Assembly: GCF_028613635.1 (NCBI RefSeq)
Contig: NZ_JAQRMY010000003.1
Span: 322,787 to 386,786 of the forward strand
Source: Devosia sp. ZB163
GTDB taxonomy: Bacteria; Pseudomonadota; Alphaproteobacteria; Rhizobiales; Devosiaceae
Direction: 5' to 3'
DNA: 64,000 nucleotides
The notes under the pieces were generated by a model, which was not told the origin of the DNA, did no database searches, and saw nothing but the letters and a program-made list of their open reading frames with translations. The first letter of the stretch is position 1. Each line of letters opens with the position of its first letter. Position numbers and translations under genes: made by a program. Below are positions 8,388 through 16,721 of the stretch, piece by piece.

Positions 8388-10139
8388 GTGTTGCTGGAAG
8401 ACTACGTATCCGTCATGGCCCCCGCCGCCACCGGCATTCCCGGCGTCGAGGTGACGATCGGCACCGGCTGCCGTGTGGTAGGGAAACAGACCGTCGGCGC
8501 GCTGGAAATCACCACGATTGAGACCGATGGCGCGATCGTCCGGGTCTCGCTCGAGGTCCCCTTGGGCGACGTCGAGGGCTACTGGTACCCGAACGGCTCG
8601 ATGCGCGCGCTGCCCGCCGACTGGAGCGGCCGCGACAAGACCAGCATCATTTCGTCGAGCCCGCTCGGTTGCGTCTACGACCGGCAGGGCAAGGCCATCC
8701 TTGCTTTCTGCTTCGACCAGCAGATCGAGGAGAGCCAGCTCCGCTTCGGCGTTTCCGAGGAGCACAAGAGCTTCGTCATCTACTACGAGCACGACCCCAA
8801 GGGTCCGCGCACTATCCGTCTCGCAACGGCACGCGCCGGCCTCGATCATGCCGAAGCGGTCGGGCTGCTGCGCGACTGGCTGCGCGACGATATCGGCAGC
8901 CCGCTGCCGGTGCCCTTCGCCGGGACCGTGCCGGTCTACTGCACCTGGTATGCCTATTCGCAGAACATCGACGCGCAAAAGGTCGAGCGCGATGCGGCGC
9001 TGGCGGCCGAACTCGGTTGCCGCGCGGTGATCATCGACGATGGCTGGCAGAAGCTGGCCACCGGTCGTTGGTATGCGGGATGCGGCGACTGGGTGGCCGA
9101 TCCCCGGAAGTTCCCCGACATGCGCGGCCATGTCGAGAGGCTGCACGAACTCGGACTGTCGGTGATCCTCTGGGTCGCGCCGCTGCTGCTGGGCGAGAAC
9201 AGCGACGTCTATCCGCGGCTGAAGCGCTTCGCGCCCTATCATAATGGTGACGGCTGGCGCGCCTCCGCGCTTGATCCGCGCTATCGCGAAGTGCGGGATC
9301 ACTTCGTTCAGACCTGCATCCGGCTCGTCCGCGACTATGGCGTGGACGGGCTGAAGATCGACTTCCTCGATGGCGTCGTCGCCTACCAGGGCACGCCAAC
9401 CGGCGGTGACATCCCCGATATCGGGCAGGCGCTCCACGCCACGCTGCAGCAGTTGCAGGCGGAGCTGAAGGAAGCCGGGCTCGACGAGGTGCTGATCGAG
9501 TTCCGGCAGGCCTATGTCGGGCCGGCAACAGCGCCCTATGGCAACCTGCTGCGGGTGGGCGATTGCCCGGTCGACGCCAACCAGAACCGCCGTGCCACGG
9601 TCAACATGCGGATGATCGCGGCCGGGCAGGTGATCCACTCCGATCCGACCGTGTGGGACCACCGCGCCGGCGCGGAGCCCGCGGCCCGGCAACTGCTCAA
9701 CGCCTATTTCAGCGTGCCGCAGGTCTCGATGGACCTCACCAGCCTGCCGCAGGTGCAACGCGACGCGGTTCAGACGGTCCTGTCGCACTGGATGGAAGAC
9801 CGCGAGACGGTGCTGTTCGGTCAGGTGCGCGCCGGGTTGCCGTCGGAAGGATATCCGGTCGTGCAGGCGCGGCATGAGGACCGGCTGGTCGTCGGGGTCT
9901 ATCAGCCGCTGGTCGTCGAAATCGACCTCGATGGCGTCGACGAGTTGCGGCTGCTCAATGCGACTTCCCACGATCGGATCGTTGTGCGATGGACCGGCAG
10001 GCGCGTGCGGCTCCGGGGGATCGCCCATTCCGCCCGCGGCGACGCGGGTACGCAGATCGAACTTGCCCAGACGCAGGGGCTTACAGAGCTGCAGATTCCG
10101 GTGTCTGGTATTGCGACGCTGCATGTCTTGAACGAGTGA
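8388..10139 (+). CDS. GH36-like glycoside hydrolase (alpha-galactosidase clan)
   Basis: Cytoplasmic retaining glycosidase resembling GH36/clan GH-D, 583 residues with no signal peptide. An N-terminal beta-rich domain is followed by a TIM barrel: PVYCTWYAYSQNIDAQKV, then VIIDDGWQ, then SVILWVAPLLLGENS. The likely nucleophile Asp is in YGVDGLKIDFLDG and the probable acid/base Asp is in LRVGDCPVDANQNRR. A small beta domain closes the protein. Catalytic assignments are from family pattern, not alignment. GTG start at 8388 with AAGGAGACTGGCACC upstream. Being fourth in an importer operon, it probably hydrolyses the imported oligosaccharide. Substrate specificity is open; alpha-galactosides are the default guess. 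Confidence 0.8.
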   Translation: MLLEDYVSVMAPAATGIPGVEVTIGTGCRVVGKQTVGALEITTIETDGAIVRVSLEVPLGDVEGYWYPNGSMRALPADWSGRDKTSIISSSPLGCVYDRQGKAILAFCFDQQIEESQLRFGVSEEHKSFVIYYEHDPKGPRTIRLATARAGLDHAEAVGLLRDWLRDDIGSPLPVPFAGTVPVYCTWYAYSQNIDAQKVERDAALAAELGCRAVIIDDGWQKLATGRWYAGCGDWVADPRKFPDMRGHVERLHELGLSVILWVAPLLLGENSDVYPRLKRFAPYHNGDGWRASALDPRYREVRDHFVQTCIRLVRDYGVDGLKIDFLDGVVAYQGTPTGGDIPDIGQALHATLQQLQAELKEAGLDEVLIEFRQAYVGPATAPYGNLLRVGDCPVDANQNRRATVNMRMIAAGQVIHSDPTVWDHRAGAEPAARQLLNAYFSVPQVSMDLTSLPQVQRDAVQTVLSHWMEDRETVLFGQVRAGLPSEGYPVVQARHEDRLVVGVYQPLVVEIDLDGVDELRLLNATSHDRIVVRWTGRRVRLRGIAHSARGDAGTQIELAQTQGLTELQIPVSGIATLHVLNE

Positions 10140-10152
10140 CAACAGGGGAAAC

Positions 10153-11238
10153 GTGGACAGGTCCGATGACAGCAATGGGCAGCGCAACCAGCGCGGTCGC
10201 ACCGGCGGGACGGAAGGCGCGGCCCATCGGCCCCGCCCCCGTTCGCCAGCTGCCAATATCGGGCTCGCCACTGTCGCGGAGCTCGCCGGGGTCAGCGAAG
10301 CCACGGTCAGCCGCGTGCTCAACCGCAAATATGGCGTATCGGCCGCGACGCGCGAGGCGGTCGAGGCCGCCCTGCGCAAGTCGGGCTATGAGCGCCAGCT
10401 GAAGGGCGAGCTGGTGCTGCTGCTTGTGCCGGGCGTGGGCGAGCAGATCTTTGCCGACATGTGCGAAGCGATCGAGAACGAGATCGCGCCCTACGGCTTG
10501 CGCGCCGTGATCTGCCCCGGCACGCAGCGCGAGCGCGACTATGTCGAGGCGATGATCGACGCCGGTATCGCCGCCGTTGTGTTCCTGTCGTCGAGCAACA
10601 CGGTGCGCAACGCCGATCCGGTAGCGCGCCAACTGCTGCAATCGCGCGGCATCCCGTTCCTCTGCGTCAACGGCGGCTTCCCGGATACGCCCTCGCCGGT
10701 GTTTTCGACCGACGACTGGCGCGCCGCCGAGATGGCGGTGGCGCATCTCTACGATCTCGGGCACCGGCGGATCGGCATGTGCGCCGGCCCGGTGGGCAAC
10801 ACCCCGGCCGACCGGCGCGTCGAGGGGTTCGTCCAGGCAATGGACCGGCGTGACCTGCCCAACTCCGAGGATTTCGTCGTTCGCCAGTACTACAACATCG
10901 AAGGCGGTCGGCATGCTGCCGAGGAACTGCTGCAGATGGGCGTCACCGCGATCGTCGCCTCCAGCGACGACATGGCGCTCGGCGCAATGCGCGCCATCCA
11001 GCGCGCCGGGCTCAAGATCCCCTCCGACATCTCGGTGATCGGCTACAACGATTCCTACATGCTGGATTTCACCGATCCGCCACTGACCGCGGTGCGTCAA
11101 CCGGTCGAGCGCATCGCCGAGAACACTACCCGCGCCATCGTGGCGCTGACCGCCAACCGCTCCCTGCCGACGGCCGAAGTGCTGATCGAGCCGGAAATCC
11201 GCCTCCGCGGCTCAACCGCGCCGGTCTCAGCAAAGTAA
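10153..11238 (+). CDS. LacI-family transcriptional regulator
   Basis: Sugar-responsive DNA-binding regulator of 361 residues. A poorly conserved N-terminal tail of about 35 residues (RGRTGGTEG and following) precedes the helix-turn-helix IGLATVAELAGVSEATVSRVLNRKYGV and hinge. The periplasmic-binding-protein-like effector domain includes YVEAMIDAGIAAVVFLSS, AVAHLYDLGHRRIGMCAGP and DISVIGYNDSYMLDFTDPPLTAVRQP. It starts at GTG 10153 after ACAGGGGAAAC, 13 bases behind the glycosidase, so it is likely in the same transcript and feeds back on this operon. It could also control the next locus, whose promoter region follows directly. Confidence 0.92.
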   Translation: MDRSDDSNGQRNQRGRTGGTEGAAHRPRPRSPAANIGLATVAELAGVSEATVSRVLNRKYGVSAATREAVEAALRKSGYERQLKGELVLLLVPGVGEQIFADMCEAIENEIAPYGLRAVICPGTQRERDYVEAMIDAGIAAVVFLSSSNTVRNADPVARQLLQSRGIPFLCVNGGFPDTPSPVFSTDDWRAAEMAVAHLYDLGHRRIGMCAGPVGNTPADRRVEGFVQAMDRRDLPNSEDFVVRQYYNIEGGRHAAEELLQMGVTAIVASSDDMALGAMRAIQRAGLKIPSDISVIGYNDSYMLDFTDPPLTAVRQPVERIAENTTRAIVALTANRSLPTAEVLIEPEIRLRGSTAPVSAK

Positions 11239-11581
11239 CGAACGCCGCCCAGCGGCCACACCGTGTATGGACATGGCCGGGCGCTCCGTTGGCCTCGCCG
11301 CTGCAGTGCGCGCCGCGTCACCCGCCCGGCCGCATTTGTCAATGACGATGACGGAATCGTACAAATGGTCCAGAAATCAACCAAAGGCGACCCAATTTTG
11401 CGCCTGAGTTCATCGGTTTCCCATGACAATGTCATGGTCATTGACAAATGTGGCCTGCCGGATAACCTGATGACGCTCCCGATGGTCGGGTATGCCATTG
11501 GCGCCCAGACCACCCACACCGCCGCCGTGGGACGTTGCGCGGCCTGTGACTGCCTAGCGGGACGCAACAGGGGGATTGAAA
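11239..11581. promoter_or_regulatory. Regulatory intergenic region with two inverted operator copies
   Basis: This 343-base gap has no gene. It holds CATTTGTCAATGAC at 11333-11346 and its exact reverse complement GTCATTGACAAATG at 11437-11450. The likeness continues outward: both copies go on as one base plus ATGAC when read in the same orientation. Abutting the second copy is a perfect 17-base palindrome, CCATGACA-A-TGTCATGG, at 11421-11437. A TTGACA at 11441-11446 with TAACCT 16 bases on could be the -35/-10 of the downstream binding-protein operon. The layout suggests looped repression by a dimeric regulator such as the LacI protein upstream or the ROK protein at 20520. Confidence 0.65.
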
Positions 11582-13516
11582 ATGGGTTCGATTACGAGAC
11601 GTCTGTTCCTGGGGACATCGGCTGCAGCCTTGGCTGTGGCAGCGAGCGGCATCCTGCCGGCACTGGCTGCCGCCGCCACGGGCGAAGCGCCGATGCTGAA
11701 GGCGCTGGTCGATGCCGGGACGCTTCCGCCGCTGGCCGATCGCCTGCCGGTCAACCCAATGGTGGTGACCCCGCTCAACGAGGTCGGCAAGTATGGCGGC
11801 ACCTGGCGCAGCGCCATTGTCGGTGGTGGTTCGCTGTCGATGCTGTTCCGCTACCAGGCCTATGAGCCGCTGATGCGCTACAACCCCGAATGGACGGGCG
11901 TGATTCCGAACGTGGCTGAGTCCGTCGTCGCCAACGATGCCGCCACCGAGTTCACCTTCAAGCTGCGTGAGGGCCACAAGTGGTCCGACGGGCATCCCTA
12001 CACCACCGATGATGTGATGTTCTGGTACGAGGACGTGTTCTCTAACCCCGAGATCGAGGTCACCAACCAGGACCACCTGATCATCGGCGAAGACAAGGCG
12101 GTGTTCACCAAGGTCGACGACGTCACGTTCACCGTGAGCTTCAAGAACTCCAACGGCCTGTTCCTGCTGCTGCTCGCCTGGGCCGATAGCGACCAGACGA
12201 CGCGTTTCCCCAAGCACTACCTCAGCCAGTTCCTGCCCAAGTACAATCCGGACGCCGACAAGCTGGCGACCGAGCAGGGGCTGTCGGGCTGGTTGCAGTT
12301 GTTCCAGAAGAAGTCGGGCGCGGCGCTCGAGGATGATTTCTTCCTCAACAGCGAAATCCCGGTCCTGCATCCGTGGAAGATGAAGGTGGCGCCGGGCGAG
12401 AGCACCGAGTTGGCGGTTGCCGAGCGCAATCCGTTCTATTTCAAGGTCGACACCGCCGGGAACCAGCTGCCCTACCTCGATGCCATCAACTACGCGCTGG
12501 TCGCCGATGCGCAGGTGCTGCTGCTCAAGTGCCTGCAGGGCGAGATCGATCTGCTCGACCAGTACATCGGCACCCCGACCAACAAGTCGGTGCTGTTCGA
12601 CGGCAAGGAACAGGGCGATTACGACTTCTACACCACGCTCTCGACCCAGCCCAACGAGATGGCGATCTGCCTCAACATGACCCACCCGGACGCGGTCAAG
12701 GCGGAGCTCTATTCGAACAAGGACTTCCGGATCGGCCTGTCGCACGCCATCGACCGCCAGGCGCTGATCGACTCCGTCTTCGTCGGCATCGGCTCGGCGT
12801 CGCAGCCGGCCATTGCCGAGGGTGACCCGCTCTACAACGAGCGGCTGGCCAAGCAATTCACCGAGTTCGATGTCGCCAAGGCCAACGAGTTCCTCGACAA
12901 GGCGGCGCCGAACAAGGATGCCGAGGGCTATCGCCTCGACAGCTCCGGCCGCCGGATCACCATCGTCTTCGAGCAGGACCAGAACCGGCTCGAAATGGTG
13001 GATATGATGCAGCTGATGATGCCGATGCTGAAGACCGTGGGCATCGACGGGCAGCTCAAGCTCATCGACCGCTCGCTCTGGGAAGTGCGCATTCGGCAGA
13101 ACATGGACTACGACGCCACGACCAACCGCTTCGGCGGCGGCATCGGCCTCGCTGCCCTGCTCGATCCGCGCTACTTCGTGCCCTACAGCGGCAACGCCTT
13201 CTACGCCATGGGCTGGCAGATCTGGTACAACGACAAGACCGCCGCAAACGCCGTCGAGCCGCCCGCCCAGGTGAAGGAAGCGCTTGCCCTCTACGACGAG
13301 ATGAAGAGCACGATCGACGACGCCAGGCGAGTCGAGGCGTTCAAGCAGATCCTCGAGATTGCTGCCGACCAGTTCTATTCGATCGGGATCAAGGTGCCCA
13401 ACGACGCCTACGGCATCGTGCGCAACAACTTCCACAACGTGCCAGAGCGCATGCCGAACTCCTTCGGCTATCCCACTCCGGCACCGACCAACCCCGAGCA
13501 GTACTTCAAGGCCTAG
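11582..13516 (+). CDS. Extracellular solute-binding protein, family 5 (Tat-exported)
   Basis: Large periplasmic receptor (644 residues) of a peptide/oligosaccharide-class importer. The N-terminus SITRRLFLGTSAA is a twin-arginine signal followed by a hydrophobic stretch and ALAAA cleavage region. The SBP_bac_5 core is recognisable: FTFKLREGHKWSDGHPYTTDDVMFWYEDV, then NKDFRIGLSHAIDRQALID and an end resembling YFKA. Start: ATG 11582 lies 8 bases after AGGGGG; TTG 11576 is the alternative. Long family 5 receptors of about 620-650 residues beside glycoside hydrolases usually bind oligosaccharides rather than peptides. That is inference from the downstream hydrolase. Confidence 0.88.
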   Translation: MGSITRRLFLGTSAAALAVAASGILPALAAAATGEAPMLKALVDAGTLPPLADRLPVNPMVVTPLNEVGKYGGTWRSAIVGGGSLSMLFRYQAYEPLMRYNPEWTGVIPNVAESVVANDAATEFTFKLREGHKWSDGHPYTTDDVMFWYEDVFSNPEIEVTNQDHLIIGEDKAVFTKVDDVTFTVSFKNSNGLFLLLLAWADSDQTTRFPKHYLSQFLPKYNPDADKLATEQGLSGWLQLFQKKSGAALEDDFFLNSEIPVLHPWKMKVAPGESTELAVAERNPFYFKVDTAGNQLPYLDAINYALVADAQVLLLKCLQGEIDLLDQYIGTPTNKSVLFDGKEQGDYDFYTTLSTQPNEMAICLNMTHPDAVKAELYSNKDFRIGLSHAIDRQALIDSVFVGIGSASQPAIAEGDPLYNERLAKQFTEFDVAKANEFLDKAAPNKDAEGYRLDSSGRRITIVFEQDQNRLEMVDMMQLMMPMLKTVGIDGQLKLIDRSLWEVRIRQNMDYDATTNRFGGGIGLAALLDPRYFVPYSGNAFYAMGWQIWYNDKTAANAVEPPAQVKEALALYDEMKSTIDDARRVEAFKQILEIAADQFYSIGIKVPNDAYGIVRNNFHNVPERMPNSFGYPTPAPTNPEQYFKA

Positions 13517-13550
13517 AGCGTCCACCCCGCTCTAGTCTTCCGATGGGAGT

Positions 13551-13568
13551 GGGGCGCTTCGGCGCCCC
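13551..13568 (+). terminator. Stem-loop with TTCG tetraloop after the binding-protein gene
   Basis: GGGGCGC (13551-13557), loop TTCG, GCGCCCC (13562-13568). This very stable hairpin has no T-tract and sits 35 bases behind the binding-protein stop and before the hydrolase gene. It probably limits read-through or protects the upstream mRNA end. Confidence 0.65.
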
Positions 13569-13607
13569 CCGATCGTCGCGCCATTTTCCTATTTCTGCGG
13601 AACCACG

Positions 13608-15722
13608 ATGAACGAGACTCTAAGGGTTACGGGCGGCTTGCGGTCGTCCACATGGTACGAGACGGCGACGCGCTGGACCCAGCTGACGCTGGTCGAAGAC
13701 GACCCGCAGACCTACGACCTCGATTTCTGGCTCCGCATCTTCGACGAGACGGAATCCAACGCCACGTGCCTGTCGGCCGGCGGCTACGTCGCCTACTATC
13801 CCTCCAAGATCCCGTTGCAGCATGTCAGCCGCTCGATTGGCGACGCAGATCCGTTCGGAGATCTGGTTGCCGGGGCGCGGGCCCGCAACATGCATGTGGT
13901 GGCGCGGGTCGATCCGCATGCCGTGCATGCCGATGTCGCGGCGGCGCATCCCGAGTGGATTTCGGTCACCGCCGAGGGCGAACTGAGGAAGCACTGGTCG
14001 TTTCCCGACGCCTACATCACCTGTGCCTGGGGCGACTACAACCGCGGCTTCATGAGCGAGGTGATCCGCGAGGTCGCCGCCAACTACGACATCGACGCGG
14101 TGTTCGCCAACCGCTGGTCGGGGCATGGCGTCTGCTACTGCGCGCATTGCAGCGCCACCTTCAAGGCCGAGTCCGGCTACGACCTGCCGCGCCAGAAGGA
14201 CCCGCATGACAAGGTCTGGCAGGCCTGGCTCAACTGGTCGCGCCGGGTGCTGACCGACCTCGTGGCGCACTGGAACGGCGTCGTCGCCAGCGAGCGTCCG
14301 CACGGCCGCTTCATCCCCAATATCGGCAATTCCTCGATGCTGGAGTTCGATCTCGACGAGATCGAGAAATACTGCCCGATCCTGTTCGTCGACCACCAGG
14401 GCCGCACCGGCGTGGTGCCGATCTGGTCGGCCGGCCGCGACGGCAAGCGCATGCGCGGCGCCATGGGTGACCGGCCGATCGGGCTGATCACCTCGACCTC
14501 GGTGGAGGAGAAGTGGCGCTGGAAGGACTCCGTTCAATCGCCCGAGGAAATCCGCATGTGGATGACCGACGGGTTGGCGCATGGGCTGCGCCCCTGGTTC
14601 ACCAAGTTCAACGCCAAGGTGCCGGACAGCCGCTGGGTCAAGCCGATCGCGGAGAGCTTCCAGCTGCACGCGCGGCTGGAGCCGGAGCTCGGCCCGCTGC
14701 ATCCGACGGCCGAGATCGCCATGCTCGATCCCTCGACCACGCTGCGCAGCTGGGATTCCGACGATCGCGAGAGCGCCGAGGCGCATGAGTTCGGGCTCTA
14801 TCACGCGCTGGTCGAGGCGCGGCTGCCGTTCGAGCTGCATGCCGATCTCGATGTCGCCGACGCCAAGCTCGATCGCTACAAGCTGATCGCGGTGGCCAAC
14901 GCCTCCTTCCTGTCCGAAGCGCAGTGCGACAGCCTCACCCGCTATGTCGAGCGAGGCGGTAGCCTCGTCACCAGTTTCGAAACCTCGCTCTATGACGAGT
15001 GGGGCGTGCCGCGGGCCGATTTCGGGTTGTCGAAACTGTTTGGCGCCAGTGTCGCCGGCCCGACGACTGCGCATGCCAAGAACACCTACGTGCAGCTGAC
15101 CTCGGATCATCCGCTGACCGCCGGGTTTGGCGACGCGACGCGCATCATGGGCGGCACGCGGCAGATTCCGGTGCGGCTGCATGAGGGGGCCGGGTCGGAA
15201 ATCCCGTTCCGCTTCATTCCGGCCTTCCCCGACCTGCCGATGGAAGAGATCTATCCGCGCGAGCCGGCGACGGCACCGGCGGCGATCGTCCGCACCTTCA
15301 AGGGCGGCGGCCGGCTGGTGTACTTCCCGTGGAATCTCGGCGAGACGTTCTGGGAGGTGCTGAACCTCGACCACTCGACGCTGATCGGCAATGCCGTGCG
15401 CTGGGCCCTCGGAGCACGGTCGCGTGTGGACGTATCTGGTCCGGGCGTACTCGATATCGCGACGCGCGAGGGGAAGGGCAGGCTTGCCGTGCAACTGGTC
15501 AATCTCACCAACCCGATGATGATGAAGGGGCCGATCCGCGAGATTATCCCTGTAGGGAAGCAAGTCGTCTCGGTGGCGCTGCCGGCCGGCGTGACAGGCG
15601 CGGCGGTGCGGCTGCTGGTGTCGGGCGTGTCGCCAATGGTGTCGGTTGGCGGCGGGCGGATCGATATCGAGGTGCCGCAGATCGTCACCAACGAGGTCGT
15701 CCTCATCGACTTCGCCCGCTAG
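13608..15722 (+). CDS. Putative glycoside hydrolase, GHL6 type with trimerisation-like domain
   Basis: Cytoplasmic protein of 704 residues with no signal. The N-terminal two-thirds resembles hypothetical glycosyl hydrolase 6 (GHL6) barrels: LSAGGYVAYYPSKIPLQHVS, GARARNMHVVARVDPHAVHADVAAAHPEW, and YDIDAVFANRWSGHGVCYCAHC, with a Cys-X-X-Cys pair typical of this group. The middle third (about residues 400-560) looks like the glutamine-amidotransferase-like trimerisation domain of GH42 beta-galactosidases (CDSLTRYVERGGSLVTSFETSLYDEWG). A small beta domain ends it. It lies between the receptor and the permeases, so it presumably acts on the imported glycan fragment. No member known to me gives a firm substrate. 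Confidence 0.75.
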   Translation: MNETLRVTGGLRSSTWYETATRWTQLTLVEDDPQTYDLDFWLRIFDETESNATCLSAGGYVAYYPSKIPLQHVSRSIGDADPFGDLVAGARARNMHVVARVDPHAVHADVAAAHPEWISVTAEGELRKHWSFPDAYITCAWGDYNRGFMSEVIREVAANYDIDAVFANRWSGHGVCYCAHCSATFKAESGYDLPRQKDPHDKVWQAWLNWSRRVLTDLVAHWNGVVASERPHGRFIPNIGNSSMLEFDLDEIEKYCPILFVDHQGRTGVVPIWSAGRDGKRMRGAMGDRPIGLITSTSVEEKWRWKDSVQSPEEIRMWMTDGLAHGLRPWFTKFNAKVPDSRWVKPIAESFQLHARLEPELGPLHPTAEIAMLDPSTTLRSWDSDDRESAEAHEFGLYHALVEARLPFELHADLDVADAKLDRYKLIAVANASFLSEAQCDSLTRYVERGGSLVTSFETSLYDEWGVPRADFGLSKLFGASVAGPTTAHAKNTYVQLTSDHPLTAGFGDATRIMGGTRQIPVRLHEGAGSEIPFRFIPAFPDLPMEEIYPREPATAPAAIVRTFKGGGRLVYFPWNLGETFWEVLNLDHSTLIGNAVRWALGARSRVDVSGPGVLDIATREGKGRLAVQLVNLTNPMMMKGPIREIIPVGKQVVSVALPAGVTGAAVRLLVSGVSPMVSVGGGRIDIEVPQIVTNEVVLIDFAR

Positions 15723-15734
15723 GATCAACCGGAT

Positions 15735-16721
15735 ATGCTCAGCTTCATCCTCAAGCGCGTGCTCTACATGGTCCCGACTTTGATCGGGATGTCGCTGGTG
15801 TCGTTCTTCATCATCCAGCTGCCGCCGGGGGACTTTCTCACCTCGCTGATCTCGGCCATCGCCGATTCCGGGCAGAGCCTCGACTCGGCGACGGTGGCCG
15901 CACTCACAGCGCAGTACGGGCTCGATCAGCCGTTCTACGTCCAGTACTGGAAGTGGATCTCCGGCATCCTGTTCCGCGGCGATTTCGGCTGGTCGTTCGA
16001 CTGGGGCCAGCCGGTGAGCAAGCTGATCTGGGACCGCATGGGCATCACCCTGTTCGTGTCGACGCTGAGCCTGATCCTGATCTGGGCCGTGGCACTGCCG
16101 ATCGGCATTTACTCGGCGGTGAAGCGCTACTCGATCGGCGACCACATCTTCACGCTGCTGGGCTTCATCGGCCTCGCCATCCCGACCTTCATCATGGCGC
16201 TGGTGCTGATGTACGTGTCGTACAAGTTCCTCGGCCAGAGCGTCGGCGGGCTGTTCTCGCCCGAGTATCAGGATGCGCCATGGAGCTGGGCCAAGCTCTG
16301 GGATCTCTGCCTGCACCTCTGGATCCCCATCGTCGTCATCGCCACCAACTCGACCGCGGCGCTGATCCGGGTGATGCGGGCCAACCTCTCCGATGAGCTG
16401 AACAAGCCCTATGTGGTGACGGCGCGGGCCAAGGGGCTGAGCGAGTTCACGCTGATCATGCGCTACCCGGTGCGGATTGCCCTCAACCCGTTCATTTCGA
16501 CCATCGGCTGGGTGCTGCCGGCGCTGATCTCCGGCGTCACCATCACCGCCATCGTCCTCAACCTGCCGATGGCCGGGCCGCTGCTGCTGCGCGCGCTGGT
16601 CAGCCAGGACATGTACCTGGCGGGCGCCTTCATCCTGCTGATGAGCGTCCTGACCCTGGTCGGCATGCTGATCTCCGACATCCTGCTCGCTGTGCTCGAT
16701 CCGCGGATCCGGCTGCAATGA
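15735..16721 (+). CDS. OppB/DppB-type ABC transporter permease
   Basis: Inner-membrane subunit, 328 residues. The first helix region LSFILKRVLYMVPTLIGMSLVSFFIIQLPPGDF is the standard OppB start (normally LxxRLLxxxPtLlgvs). The coupling loop is VVTARAKGLSEFTLIMRYPVRIALNPF and the end LAVLDPRIRLQ. Start ATG 15735 follows an AGGA site, 12 bases behind the hydrolase gene. Its stop overlaps the next permease start (ATGA). Part of the oligosaccharide importer formed with the family 5 receptor. Confidence 0.9.
   Translation: MLSFILKRVLYMVPTLIGMSLVSFFIIQLPPGDFLTSLISAIADSGQSLDSATVAALTAQYGLDQPFYVQYWKWISGILFRGDFGWSFDWGQPVSKLIWDRMGITLFVSTLSLILIWAVALPIGIYSAVKRYSIGDHIFTLLGFIGLAIPTFIMALVLMYVSYKFLGQSVGGLFSPEYQDAPWSWAKLWDLCLHLWIPIVVIATNSTAALIRVMRANLSDELNKPYVVTARAKGLSEFTLIMRYPVRIALNPFISTIGWVLPALISGVTITAIVLNLPMAGPLLLRALVSQDMYLAGAFILLMSVLTLVGMLISDILLAVLDPRIRLQ

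Noticed and set aside
8022-10379. A 785-residue open frame on the minus strand
   Set aside because: It lies opposite the GH36-like gene and permease, has no recognisable motif and shadow-type composition.
11438-13525. A 695-residue open frame on the minus strand
   Set aside because: It is antisense to the family 5 receptor gene, whose Tat signal and family blocks are clear.
13620-16718. A 1032-residue open frame on the minus strand
   Set aside because: It is antisense to the hydrolase and permease genes, which have clear families. Its His/Arg/Asp-rich composition is the usual shadow of GC-rich third positions.
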